Shown here: positions 15,386 to 22,768 of the stretch, in pieces
Numbering within the stretch: position 1 is the stretch's first letter
How the letters are laid out: each line of letters starts with the position of its first letter
Assembly: GCA_900772565.1 (NCBI GenBank)
Contig: CAAHET010000018.1
Coordinates: 1-33,813, forward strand
DNA: 33,813 nucleotides
From: an uncultured Faecalibacterium sp.
GTDB lineage: Bacteria > Bacillota > Clostridia > Oscillospirales > Ruminococcaceae
Direction of reading: 5' to 3'
The notes under the pieces: generated by a model
Database searches by the model: none
Seen by the model: only the letters and a program-made list of their open reading frames with translations
What the model was told of the DNA's origin: nothing
Translations under genes and position numbers: made by a program

Positions 15386-16354
15386 TCAGTTCTCCTCCCC
15401 TTCTGCCGGGGTGTTCTGCTCCGGCGTTTTTTCGGTCAGCGCAAGGAATACCTCCTCAAGGCTGCGGTTCTCGGCGGCAAGCGCCAGCACGGTGCACCCG
15501 GCCTCGGTCAGTGCCCGGGACACGGCAGCGCGGCGGTCGGCGGCGTCCTCGCTCTCGGCGGTAAAGGTGACCTGACCGTCCGCAGCGCTTTCCAGTTCTA
15601 CCTTGCAGATGCCCGGCACGCTGCGCACGGCGGCCAGCACGGTGTCGGGCTCGCCCTGCGCGGTAGCGCGCAGACGGCTGCCGGGGTTCAAGGTCTCACC
15701 CAGTTCCTCCGGGCTGCCCACAGCCACCAGACGCCCCTTGGAGAGGATGAGCACCTGCTGACACACCGCCTGCACCTCGCTGAGGATGTGGCTGGACAGG
15801 ATGACCGTGTGCGCCTTGCCCAGTTCCCGGATAAGGCTGCGGATCTCGATGACCTGCGCGGGGTCCAACCCCACGGTGGGCTCATCCAGAATGATAAGCT
15901 GCGGGCTGCCCAGCAGCGCCTGCGCAATGCCCACCCGCTGACGGTAGCCCTTGGACAGGCTGCGAATGACCCGGGGCAGCACCTCTTCCAGCCCGGTGCG
16001 GCGGGCAGCGGCCAGCACCTGCTGCTTGCGCTGCGCACGCTTGACCCCCTTGAGTTCTGCCACAAAGTCCAGACACTCCTGCACGGTCATTTCCGGGTAG
16101 AGCGGCGGCTGCTCCGGCAGGTAGCCCACACAGGCTTTGGCCTGCTGTGCCTGCTCCGGCAGACGGAAGCCGGCCACCTTCACCTCGCCCTCGGTGGGGG
16201 CCAGATAGCCGGTAAGGATATTCATAATGGTGGATTTGCCCGCGCCGTTGGGCCCCAGCAGGCCGTAGATCTGGCCGTCCGGCACCGTAAACGAGAGATC
16301 CTGCACGGCAGGGCGGCTGCCGTAGAACTTGCTCAGGTGAGAAACTTCGATCAC
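15386..16354 (-). CDS. ABC transporter ATP-binding protein (GldA-like)
   Basis: A 322-residue ATPase and first gene of the operon. It shows Walker A GPNGAGKST (34-42), the Q-loop region VGYLPEQPPLYPEMTV, the signature LSKGYRQRVG (LSKGY in place of LSGGQ, normal for ABC-2 export ATPases), Walker B LIILDEPTVGLD and the switch histidine in ILSSHILSEVQ. The C-terminal 100 residues form the DUF4162-like tail common in this subfamily. The start is GTG at 16354, with AAAGGAG eight bases upstream. I found no clear -35/-10 pair in the 150 bases upstream, only a weak TAAAAT. A hairpin with arms CGGAAAGCG/CGCTTTCCG (16389-16418) lies in the leader. Confidence 0.92.
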   Translation of the reverse strand: MIEVSHLSKFYGSRPAVQDLSFTVPDGQIYGLLGPNGAGKSTIMNILTGYLAPTEGEVKVAGFRLPEQAQQAKACVGYLPEQPPLYPEMTVQECLDFVAELKGVKRAQRKQQVLAAARRTGLEEVLPRVIRSLSKGYRQRVGIAQALLGSPQLIILDEPTVGLDPAQVIEIRSLIRELGKAHTVILSSHILSEVQAVCQQVLILSKGRLVAVGSPEELGETLNPGSRLRATAQGEPDTVLAAVRSVPGICKVELESAADGQVTFTAESEDAADRRAAVSRALTEAGCTVLALAAENRSLEEVFLALTEKTPEQNTPAEGEEN

Positions 16355-16507
16355 AGCAAACTCTCCTTTTATTTCAGAAGCTGTTTTGCGGAAAGCGGCG
16401 TAGAACCAGCGCTTTCCGGTTTGGAACTGCTATATTTTAGATGGAAAATGTGTTTAAATTAAGACAATCCTGTGTGGGAATACAAAACATTTGGCTGCGT
16501 AAAACGC

Positions 16508-16537
16508 AAAAATGCCGCCTCCCGAAGGAAGCGGCAT
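16508..16537 (-). terminator. Terminator of rpmE
   Basis: On the minus strand an 11-bp stem closed by a TTCG tetraloop, followed by TTTT. Confidence 0.9.
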
Positions 16538-16551
16538 GAGATAGCCTATAA

Positions 16552-16752
16552 TTACTTACGGCCGAAACGCTTGTTGAAGCGCTCAACACGTCCGCCGGTG
16601 TCAACCAGCTTCTGCTTGCCAGTGTAGAAAGGATGGCACTTGGAGCAAACTTCGACGTGGATCTCGGGCTTGGTGGAACGAGTGTTGATGACATTGCCGC
16701 AAGCGCAGGTAATGGTGCAGTCAACGTAGTTCGGATGGATACCCTGTTTCAT
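16552..16752 (-). CDS. rpmE: 50S ribosomal protein L31, zinc-binding form
   Basis: A 66-residue ribosomal protein of the central-protuberance bridge. It begins MKQGIHPNYVDCTITCACGN and carries the four zinc-ligand cysteines Cys16, Cys18, Cys36 and Cys39 (CAC and CSKC), so this is the C+ form rather than the zinc-free paralogue induced under zinc starvation. The ending GRVERFNKRFGRK is typical. ATG 16752 is chosen because GAGG lies a few bases upstream; an in-frame GTG three codons earlier overlaps that ribosome site. It has its own strong promoter, an unusually long leader of about 110 bases, and its own terminator. Confidence 0.97.
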   Translation of the reverse strand: MKQGIHPNYVDCTITCACGNVINTRSTKPEIHVEVCSKCHPFYTGKQKLVDTGGRVERFNKRFGRK

Positions 16753-16862
16753 TCTTTTCACCTCAATTCTGGTTCTGACGTATTGGGGCCATATTTAATG
16801 TATGTGCCCATCACAACCTTCAATATCGGCTACCCCGTCGAGCGGCCTTGGAAACGATTGCC
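16753..16862 (-). promoter_or_regulatory. Long untranslated leader of rpmE, possible L31 autoregulatory leader
   Basis: About 110 bases lie between the predicted transcript start and rpmE, with no open frame that explains them. Several ribosomal protein genes, including L31 in some phyla, carry such leaders bound by their own product. I could not fold a convincing consensus by eye. Confidence 0.35.
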
Positions 16863-16867
16863 TTACT

Positions 16868-16895
16868 ATTATAGCACGAATCGGCCGGAATGCAA
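16868..16895 (-). promoter_or_regulatory. Promoter of rpmE
   Basis: On the minus strand TTGCAT (16890-16895), 16 bases, TATAAT (16868-16873), with an extended TGC before the -10. Confidence 0.85.
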
Positions 16896-16913
16896 GAGGG
16901 AAATTTAAGTTTT

Positions 16914-17201
16914 TTACATTTTTTGCAGCGTCCAGCCCTTTTGTGCTGCCAGCTGCTCCAGCTCCCGGTAAGAAAGCCTCAGCTGCGCAATGTTGAAGCT
17001 CGGCAGTTCTGCAAGGCATCTGCCGTCCTGTACCCGGTGCAGCAGCTTGCGCACCGGCAGTTCCTGTTCGCCGTCCAGCGTATCCAGCCCAGCTACATAC
17101 TCTCCGCATCGGGGCAGCGGCTGCTGCCAGTCGATAGTTTTGCAGACCCTTGCAAGCGTAAGGTGGTTGCAGGATACTGTCTGCCAGAATTCCAGTTTCA
17201 T
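16914..17201 (-). CDS. Unknown 95-residue protein divergent from an XRE regulator
   Basis: I do not recognise this protein. It is soluble in appearance, with no signal or membrane helix: a start MKLEFWQTVSCNHLTLARVC, a mixed middle with PVRKLLHRVQDGRCLAELPSF, and a helical Leu-rich end LRLSYRELEQLAAQKGW. The coding assignment rests on a GGGGAGAG ribosome site upstream of the ATG, a consensus promoter (TTGACA, 17 bases, TATCAT) at the right distance, and its divergent position from a small XRE regulator whose probable operator covers that promoter. No terminator separates it from rpmE, whose promoter begins close behind its stop. An antitoxin-like, immunity or conserved orphan function are all possible; none is supported by motif. 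Confidence 0.65.
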   Translation of the reverse strand: MKLEFWQTVSCNHLTLARVCKTIDWQQPLPRCGEYVAGLDTLDGEQELPVRKLLHRVQDGRCLAELPSFNIAQLRLSYRELEQLAAQKGWTLQKM

Positions 17202-17253
17202 GATGCTCTCCCCTTTTGCGCCGGATATTCACAGTTGTGCCCGGCACGATACC

Positions 17254-17282
17254 ATGATATAACATTTTGTTTTATATGTCAA
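17254..17282 (-). promoter_or_regulatory. Promoter of the 95-residue gene
   Basis: On the minus strand TTGACA (17277-17282), 17 bases, TATCAT (17254-17259). The first operator repeat fills the spacer. Confidence 0.82.
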
Positions 17283-17301
17283 TATAACATTTCGTTATGT
17301 C
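17257..17301. promoter_or_regulatory. Two-copy operator in the XRE/95-residue divergent promoter region
   Basis: The motif ATATAACATTT(T/C)GTT occurs at 17257 and again at 17282, exactly 25 bases apart and on the same helical side if allowance is made for about 2.4 turns. The second copy contains the dyad ATAAC-N5-GTTAT. A small dimeric XRE repressor would bind such sites; the binding protein is inferred to be the neighbour. Confidence 0.6.
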
Positions 17302-17339
17302 TATACTTTACCTTGAATAAAACCTTTGAGGTAAACGCC

Positions 17340-17564
17340 ATGTATCAACGCATCCGGGATCTGCGGGAGGATCGTGATCTGCTGCAAAAAGATGTTGCGG
17401 CGTATCTGAAATGTACACAAGTCTGCTACTCCAATTACGAAACCGGCAAGCGGGATATTCCCACCGAGGTGCTGATCCAGCTTGCCCATTTCTACCGCAC
17501 CAGTACCGATTACATACTTGGTCTTACGGACGACAATACCCCTCCCATCTCCCGCAAAGCATAA
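17340..17564 (+). CDS. Small XRE-family helix-turn-helix regulator
   Basis: A 74-residue protein that is essentially one HTH_3 (Cro/C1) domain: IRDLREDRDLLQKDVAAYLKC (helices 1-2), TQVCYSNYETGKRDIPTEVL (recognition helix and the conserved YE.GKR.IP), then LAHFYRTSTDYILGLTDD. This is the common DNA-binding-only type with no effector domain. A much longer frame reads through from 16890, but GAGGT seven bases before ATG 17340 and the domain boundary fix the start. It is transcribed away from the 95-residue gene over a shared 138-base region with two operator-like repeats, so autoregulation and repression of the neighbour are likely. A terminator follows directly. Confidence 0.9.
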   Translation: MYQRIRDLREDRDLLQKDVAAYLKCTQVCYSNYETGKRDIPTEVLIQLAHFYRTSTDYILGLTDDNTPPISRKA

Positions 17565-17565
17565 A

Positions 17566-17613
17566 ACTGCCCCCAAAGCAGCGCGTTCCTGCGCGGTCTG
17601 CTTCGGGGGCAGT
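17566..17613. terminator. Terminator between the XRE gene and rnr, usable from both sides
   Basis: ACTGCCCCC (from 17566) pairs with GGGGGCAGT (ending 17613), with an inner AAGCAG/CTGCTT stem. T-rich sequence follows on the plus strand and TTTT on the minus strand. Confidence 0.85.
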
Positions 17614-17636
17614 CTGTTGTTTATTTGATTACAAGG

Positions 17637-19760
17637 TTACTGCTTTGCGCTTTCCGGGGCGACCTCAAAATCGATCTTACCCAGATTGACGTCTGCACGC
17701 ACGATAGTGATCATCATGGTATCGCCCAAGTTCCAGTTCTTGCCGGAAACGGGGTCGGAAAGGCGCACGCCCTCGGTGAGCATGGTACCGGTGGCGGTCA
17801 GGCTGGAAGCGGGCACAAAGCCCTCCACGCCGTTTTCCAACTCAATGAACAGGCCGCGCTGGGTCACGCCGGAGATGCGGCCCTCGTAGCACTCGCCCAG
17901 ATGGCGGCGTGCATACTCGGCCTTGTAGCAGTCCTCGGCCTTGCGCTCGATCTGCATGGCGATCACCTCGCGCTCGCTGGCCTGCTTGCTGACGTCCTCG
18001 GCAAACTCGCTGTAACGCAGGATCATGGTGTCCTTATCCGTGCCCTTGAGCTGGGCAGTCATGATACGGTGGATGGCCAAGTCCGGGTAGCGGCGGATGG
18101 GGCTGGTGAAGTGAGCATAGTCCTGCAGCACCAGACCATAGTGTCCCTTGGGCTTTTCCTCGTACACGGCCTTGGACATGCAGCGCAGCATACCGGTGTT
18201 GATGATCTGCTCGTAGGCAGTGCCGCGCACGCCCTCCAGAATGGCGCTCAGCTCCTTGGGGGTGGGCACATCCTTGGCAAAGTGGTCGTTGACGCCGCAG
18301 GCCTGCAGCAACCCGTGCAGACGCTCCAGCTTTTCGGCGTTGGGCTCCTCGTGCACACGGTACACAAAGGGGATCTGCTTCACCCGGGCAAAGTGAGCAG
18401 CACACTGGTTTGCCAGCAGCATGAACTCCTCGATCATAGCCTCGCTCTCGCCGGAGGTGCGCTTTTTCACGTCGATGCAGTGGCCGTCCTCATCGAGGAT
18501 CAGCTTCACCTCACCGCTCTCGATATCCATGCAGCCGCGCTCCTTGCGCAGGCGGGCACGGTGGCCGTACAGTTCCTTCATGGCGGGCAGCTGCGCCAGT
18601 ACCTCGTGGTACTTGCCGGTCAGCTCATCATCGGCGTTACCGGCCAGCAGGGCGTTGATCTCGGAATACACGCCCTTGACACGGCTGCGGATGACGGACT
18701 TGACAAAACGGTAGTCGGTCAGGTTGCCGTCCTTATCCAGCCGCATCAGGCAGGAGAAAGCCAGCCGCAGCACGCCCTCGTTCAGGCTGCAAATGCCATT
18801 GGACAGCTGCTTGGGCAGCATGGGCACCACCTGATCGGCGTAGTAGACGCTGGTAGCGCGGTTAAAGGCTTCGTTATCCAGCTCGGTGCCGGGCTTGACG
18901 TAGTTGGAAACATCCGCGATATGCACGCCCAGCTCAAAGCCGCCGTCCGGGGTCTTGGTCAGGCTGATGGCATCATCGATATCTTTGGTCTCGGCGCTGT
19001 CGATGGTAAAGATGGGTAAAGCGCGCAGATCCATGCGGCCCTCGCAGTCCGCAGCGGATACCTCGGCGTTATCCAGCTTTTTGGCCTCGTCCCGCACCTT
19101 GTCCGGGAAGCGGCTGCGGATATCCTGCGCGTAGAGCAGTGCCTTTGCGCAGCGCTTGGCTTCATCGCAGCTGCCAAAGCGCATGGCCACGCCTACGCGG
19201 TGATCCTCCTGACGGTTACCGCGCAGCAGGATCTCCACTGCAACCTTGTCGCCATCCTTGGCGCTGCCTTCGCAGTCCCGCATGACCTGCATGGAGATGG
19301 CGGGGCAATCGTCCGGCACAAACTTCAGGCGGCCCTCCATGCGGTGCATGGTGCCCACCAGAGCGTTCTTCTCTTCCAGAACAGCAAGGATCTCGCCCTC
19401 ATCGCTGCCCTCTACCCGGGGATGTGCAAACTTTTCCACCAGCACCTTGTCGCCGGGCATTGCGCCGCGGGTGAACCGGCCGGGGATAAAGATATCGCTG
19501 GTGCCGTCCTCCAGCATGACGAAGGCAAAGTTTTTGCCCAGCTTTACCACCTTGCACAGCAGTGCCTTGTCGGCACGGCCGCTGCGCACGGTGAAGAACA
19601 CGCCCTGACGCTGGCAGATAACGGCCTCGTGCACCAACTGGTCCACGGCCTCCATCACCTTGCGGTCTGCGCCGCGATCCCCGCCGAACTTATTCTTCAG
19701 ATCCTTTACGGTGCACGGCTGATTCTGGATCGCGTGCTCAATTTTATCGCGCATTGCCAT
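17637..19760 (-). CDS. rnr: Ribonuclease R
   Basis: A 707-residue 3'-to-5' exoribonuclease of the RNB/VacB family that degrades structured RNA and, in many bacteria, works with SmpB/tmRNA in quality control. Domains in order: an N-terminal helical/cold-shock region (about 1-240), the RNB catalytic domain starting near FTIDSAETKDIDDAISL with its metal-binding aspartates (KDIDDA) and GVHIADVSNYVKPG, the segment HFTSPIRRYPDLAIHR late in RNB, and a C-terminal S1 domain beginning YEGRISGVTQRGLFIELENGVEGFVP. Length is normal. AAGGAG lies ten bases before ATG 19760. The order secG-rnr is the common Firmicutes arrangement, but smpB, usually next, is absent here: the next genes downstream are the XRE module and rpmE. 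Confidence 0.96.
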   Translation of the reverse strand: MAMRDKIEHAIQNQPCTVKDLKNKFGGDRGADRKVMEAVDQLVHEAVICQRQGVFFTVRSGRADKALLCKVVKLGKNFAFVMLEDGTSDIFIPGRFTRGAMPGDKVLVEKFAHPRVEGSDEGEILAVLEEKNALVGTMHRMEGRLKFVPDDCPAISMQVMRDCEGSAKDGDKVAVEILLRGNRQEDHRVGVAMRFGSCDEAKRCAKALLYAQDIRSRFPDKVRDEAKKLDNAEVSAADCEGRMDLRALPIFTIDSAETKDIDDAISLTKTPDGGFELGVHIADVSNYVKPGTELDNEAFNRATSVYYADQVVPMLPKQLSNGICSLNEGVLRLAFSCLMRLDKDGNLTDYRFVKSVIRSRVKGVYSEINALLAGNADDELTGKYHEVLAQLPAMKELYGHRARLRKERGCMDIESGEVKLILDEDGHCIDVKKRTSGESEAMIEEFMLLANQCAAHFARVKQIPFVYRVHEEPNAEKLERLHGLLQACGVNDHFAKDVPTPKELSAILEGVRGTAYEQIINTGMLRCMSKAVYEEKPKGHYGLVLQDYAHFTSPIRRYPDLAIHRIMTAQLKGTDKDTMILRYSEFAEDVSKQASEREVIAMQIERKAEDCYKAEYARRHLGECYEGRISGVTQRGLFIELENGVEGFVPASSLTATGTMLTEGVRLSDPVSGKNWNLGDTMMITIVRADVNLGKIDFEVAPESAKQ

Positions 19761-19895
19761 AAAATATTTTCTCCTTCACTTCCGTGGCCGTGCATCTCCT
19801 GCGGAGCACAGCCCTGCCTTGGGACGGGCACTTTTCCCCTGTCCCCTCTTTGCGGCAGCCCGCAGAACCGGCTGCCCGCACTTTTTTCTGCACAG

Positions 19896-19924
19896 AAAAA
19901 CAGCCCCGTCCGTTCACGGGGCTG
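19896..19924 (-). terminator. Terminator after secG
   Basis: On the minus strand CAGCCCCGT pairs with ACGGGGCTG and is followed by TTTTTCTG. The T-run is itself part of a second small dyad (TTTTTCTG/CAGAAAAA), which could weaken it. As no rnr promoter was found, some read-through is likely. Confidence 0.8.
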
Positions 19925-19934
19925 CAACGCTTTC

Positions 19935-20186
19935 TCAGCCTGCCAGACGGCCTGCAAACAGGCAGGCCAGAATAGCAACCACAAAGAACACCACGCCTGC
20001 AATGCGGGTGACCTTAGCCAGCATCTGGTCTGCCGGGGTCAGACGCGCATTGTTGGCACCGCCCACGCTGCCGTTGATGGCACCAGACAGACCCTGACCG
20101 TGGGTGTGCTGCATGAGGGTGAGGAAAACGATGACCAGCGAAGCCACCAGCAGAATGGCACCGCCAACAATTTCGATAACAGACAT
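19935..20186 (-). CDS. secG: Preprotein translocase subunit SecG
   Basis: An 83-residue membrane protein of the SecYEG channel. There are two hydrophobic helices: about 3-24 (VIEIVGGAILLVASLVIVFLTL) and about 60-79. Between them lies the conserved SecG loop MQHTHGQGLSGAINGS. AAAGGAG precedes the ATG. It has its own promoter and is followed by a terminator and then rnr. Confidence 0.93.
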   Translation of the reverse strand: MSVIEIVGGAILLVASLVIVFLTLMQHTHGQGLSGAINGSVGGANNARLTPADQMLAKVTRIAGVVFFVVAILACLFAGRLAG

Positions 20187-20243
20187 GAATCGTAACGCTC
20201 CTTTTATTTGTAAATACGGAAATCTACGCTAAAATACAATTAT

Positions 20244-20272
20244 ATAGTAGCATAACAAAGCCAAAATTGCAA
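20244..20272 (-). promoter_or_regulatory. Promoter of secG
   Basis: On the minus strand TTGCAA (20267-20272), 17 bases, TACTAT (20244-20249). Confidence 0.75.
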
Positions 20273-20287
20273 GTAGAATCCGCGCAT

Positions 20288-21883
20288 TTATCCCGCTGCT
20301 TCCAGCGCATTGCAGACCTGTGCAAAGATAGCCGCGCCGGAGTACGCGGTGTGTACTGCACCGTCCTGCAATACCACAATGGTATAGCGGGGCTTTTCCG
20401 CCGGCCAGAACCCCGCAAACCACAGGTTGCAGCGCTCTGCGCCCTCCGGGGTGAACTGCCCGGTCTGGGCGGTACCGGTCTTGCCGCCCGCCCCGCCGGA
20501 AAGCCCGGCGGCATCCTGCGCGGTGCCCTGCTGCACCACCTGTACCAGCATGGCGCGCAAAAGCGCTGCTCTCTGCGCCGGGAGCACCCGCCGTCCCCGA
20601 GGGTGGCTGAGGGTCTCCATCGGCTGCCCAGTGGTCTCGTCCAGCGTGGCTTGCAGCACATACGGAGCGCGGTATACGCCGTCCGCAGCAAGGGTGTTGA
20701 ACAGTGCCGCCACCTGCATAGGTGTCGCCAGCAGACTGCCCTGCCCAAAGCTGAAATTGGCCAGCTGGCCGCTTTGCGCCAGCTCCTGCGGGGTAGGCAG
20801 CTGTCCAGCCTCGGCGGCAAACCCCTCTGCCAGAGGCAGGCTCTGCCCAAAGCCGAAAGCCTTGGCGGCGTCCAGCAGTTTTTCCGCGCCCAGCTGCTGC
20901 CCCAGATAAATAAAATAGCCGTTGCAGCTTTTTTCCAGCGCAGCGGCAAGGTCTACCTGCCCATGCGGCACCCCGCCCGCGCAGCGGAAGATCTGTCCAT
21001 CCACCACCACCGCGCCGGTACACTCGAAAACCGACTGCAAGCCCTCTTCCAGCGCAGCTGCCGCCAGCACCGGCTTGAACACCGAGCCCACTGCATAGCT
21101 TTGCAGCGCCCGGTTCAAAAAGGGACTGTTCTCTGCCTGCAAACTGTCGGCAAGGTTCTCCGGGTCGTAACCCGGCACACTGACGCTGGCGCGCACCGCC
21201 GCTGTGGCGGTATCCAGCACCAGAATGCAGCCGCTTTGCATAGTGGTGTGTGCCACCGCCTCCACCGCCCGCTGCACCGGGCGGGAGACTGTCAGCTGCA
21301 CACCCAGCGCCCCGCTGTCGGCTTGCAAAAGCTGGGGTATCTCTCTGGTGCGCAGCGTGCCCTGCGCCGTGACATCGCAGACAAGGCTGCTGTGCTCCCC
21401 TGTGCCGGAAAGCACGGCGTCCAGCGCCTTTTCCAGCCCGGCAGCGCCGTGGCCCGTGCCGTCCAGATAGCCCAGCAGATGCTGACACAGCGGCACTGCG
21501 GCATACCGCCGGGCGGTGGGATAACCTGTCAAGCCAAGGCGGGCGGGGTCGCAGTTCACCTCCAGCAAAAACGGCGCAGCGCGGCTGCGGCTGCGGTACA
21601 AAAGCGCCTGTCCGGCGGCATCGGTGCAGGCATACAGCCGGTCGTAATTGCCCTGCCCGGGAAAGCACACCACTTGCCAGCGCTCCTCCAGCCCGGTGAG
21701 CAGCCGCCCCTGCGCATCATAAAAGTTGCCCCGCCGGGCGGGCAGTTGCAGGGTGACCGTGCTCTGCGCCGCTGCACGCGCAGCATAGGCTGGGTGCAGC
21801 GCCAGCAGATACAACCGGCACAGCACCACCGCAAACCCCAGCAGCAAAGCGGCATATACCGCCAGCACCCGTTTGCCGGACAT
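20288..21883 (-). CDS. Class B penicillin-binding protein (transpeptidase, PBP2/SpoVD/FtsI-like)
   Basis: A 531-residue peptidoglycan transpeptidase with a single N-terminal membrane helix (about 6-27) and an extracytoplasmic body. The region around RRGNFYDAQGRLLT is the dimerisation-domain motif of class B enzymes. The three active-site motifs are present: SVFK (Ser near 268), SCN (near 318) and KTG in GGKTGTAQTG (near 466). It is somewhat shorter than typical PBP2 or FtsI and has no PASTA domains. It is not next to mreC, mreD, rodA or a dcw cluster, so its role in elongation, division or sporulation is open. The ribosome site is a G-rich AAAGGGGG. No terminator is visible before the secG promoter. 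Confidence 0.92.
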   Translation of the reverse strand: MSGKRVLAVYAALLLGFAVVLCRLYLLALHPAYAARAAAQSTVTLQLPARRGNFYDAQGRLLTGLEERWQVVCFPGQGNYDRLYACTDAAGQALLYRSRSRAAPFLLEVNCDPARLGLTGYPTARRYAAVPLCQHLLGYLDGTGHGAAGLEKALDAVLSGTGEHSSLVCDVTAQGTLRTREIPQLLQADSGALGVQLTVSRPVQRAVEAVAHTTMQSGCILVLDTATAAVRASVSVPGYDPENLADSLQAENSPFLNRALQSYAVGSVFKPVLAAAALEEGLQSVFECTGAVVVDGQIFRCAGGVPHGQVDLAAALEKSCNGYFIYLGQQLGAEKLLDAAKAFGFGQSLPLAEGFAAEAGQLPTPQELAQSGQLANFSFGQGSLLATPMQVAALFNTLAADGVYRAPYVLQATLDETTGQPMETLSHPRGRRVLPAQRAALLRAMLVQVVQQGTAQDAAGLSGGAGGKTGTAQTGQFTPEGAERCNLWFAGFWPAEKPRYTIVVLQDGAVHTAYSGAAIFAQVCNALEAAG

Positions 21884-21941
21884 CTCCGCGCCCCCTTTCC
21901 GTATGGTTAGGATGGGCAGTGCGGGTGCAAGGTATACACAG

Positions 21942-21977
21942 CAAAAAAGAAGCGAGGCCTCTCCGAAGAGAAGCCTC
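21942..21977 (-). terminator. Terminator of the 108-residue gene (yerC operon)
   Basis: On the minus strand a 10-bp stem (21968-21977 with 21954-21963) closed by a TTCG loop, followed by a T6 run. Directly upstream on the same strand are T7 and G8 homopolymers (21977-21991). Confidence 0.88.
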
Positions 21978-21994
21978 CCCCCCCAAAAAAAGCG

Positions 21995-22321
21995 TTACTG
22001 TGCAGGCGATGTGCAGCCACTGTCCCCCGGGACGTAAAGGTTGTTGGAGATGAACTCCAGCTTATCTTTGAGCACCAGCTCTAGGTTTGCTATGGCGTGC
22101 ACCATGTTGGTAGCGGAGTCGTTCACCTCCAGCAGCTTGCAAAGATCCAGACCATCCAGGTCCATGGCCTTCTGCATCTTCCGGCTTTCGGCACACAAAA
22201 TGTGGCTGAGCGCCGTTTCCTGCAAGGCAATGCTTTCCATCAGGTCCACAACAGCCTGATCCAGACTGACCTTGGGCATTTCCGGGCACTGAGAACGGGC
22301 GCAGGGTGTATCGATCATCAT
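21995..22321 (-). CDS. Conserved protein of unknown function (108 residues, helical)
   Basis: A small soluble, mostly helical protein. The segment SLDQAVVDLMESIALQETALSHILCAESRKMQKA, followed by LLEVNDSATNMVHAIANLELVLKDKL, resembles a widespread unnamed family of Firmicutes proteins with the pattern SIALEEAALSHILNAEGEKIQ, seen repeatedly in spore-formers. I know of no assigned function. The N-terminal part has Cys7 and Cys12 and the tail one more Cys. AAGGAAGG precedes tandem ATG codons at 22321 and 22318; the first is used. It lies 59 bases behind the YerC-like regulator and probably shares its transcript. Confidence 0.75.
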   Translation of the reverse strand: MMIDTPCARSQCPEMPKVSLDQAVVDLMESIALQETALSHILCAESRKMQKAMDLDGLDLCKLLEVNDSATNMVHAIANLELVLKDKLEFISNNLYVPGDSGCTSPAQ

Positions 22322-22380
22322 AGGGCAAAACCTTCCTTTCCGGTCGTGTGCCCTATCCTATGCCGCAACGGGTGCGGCTG

Positions 22381-22689
22381 TTACTGCTTTTCTGCCTGTG
22401 CGCGCACCTTCTCAATGGTATCGCGGTAGCCGCCGGAGCCGTACTGGATGCAACGGTTGATACGGCTGATGGTGGCGGTGCTGATCTCCACTGCCTTAAC
22501 GATCTGCTCATAGGTGGCACCGTCCAGCAGCAGCTTTGCCGCCTGCAGGCGCTGCGCCATATCCGAGATTTCCTTCACGGTGCACAGATCCTCAAAAAAA
22601 GCGTAGCACTCTTCCCTGCTCTCCAGACTGAGGATAGCATCAAACAGCGCATCCGTCGTCTCGTTTCTTCTGGAATTTTTTTCAGACAT
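22381..22689 (-). CDS. YerC/YecD-family TrpR-like transcription regulator
   Basis: A 102-residue DNA-binding protein of the TrpR/YerC/YecD family (TIGR02531). The family body is complete: LFDAILSLESREECYAFFEDLCTVKEISDMAQRLQAAKLLLDGATYEQIV, then the recognition part VEISTATISRINRCIQYGSGGY. Start ATG 22689 is chosen because AAGGAG lies ten bases upstream and similarity begins there; the longer frame to 22728 runs through the leader. In Bacillus the family's ligand is not established, and tryptophan binding should not be assumed. A promoter with a large dyad lies upstream, and the 108-residue gene follows. A regulator that binds its own promoter would fit the dyad. Confidence 0.93.
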   Translation of the reverse strand: MSEKNSRRNETTDALFDAILSLESREECYAFFEDLCTVKEISDMAQRLQAAKLLLDGATYEQIVKAVEISTATISRINRCIQYGSGGYRDTIEKVRAQAEKQ

Positions 22690-22746
22690 TGTTTTTCTCC
22701 TTATTATAACAGCGGCGGCAGCAGGCAAAGCAGCCAGTGCTGCCGC

Positions 22747-22760
22747 GCAGAATATTCTGC
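22747..22760. promoter_or_regulatory. Perfect 14-bp palindrome at the yerC transcript start
   Basis: GCAGAATATTCTGC, placed at about +2 to +15 of the predicted transcript. It is a candidate second operator. Confidence 0.45.
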
Positions 22761-22768
22761 ACGCTATT

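Noticed and set aside
12874..15564. An 896-codon plus-strand open frame across the Gld-like operon
   Set aside because: It lies antisense to three well-supported genes, has a His/Gln/Gly-rich meaningless composition and no ribosome site; it is an artefact of high GC at third positions.
12060..16354. Gliding motility locus
   Set aside because: Only the GldAFG-like transporter part is present, without the other gld or spr genes; the name reflects similarity, not function.
16914..17564. Type II toxin-antitoxin module
   Set aside because: The genes are divergent rather than an overlapping operon and the 95-residue protein shows no toxin motif; there is no support beyond the presence of an XRE protein.
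19860..19892. Plus-strand terminator near secG
   Set aside because: GGCAGCC/GGCTGCC followed by T6 is terminator-like on the plus strand, but no plus-strand gene lies upstream; it is probably incidental.
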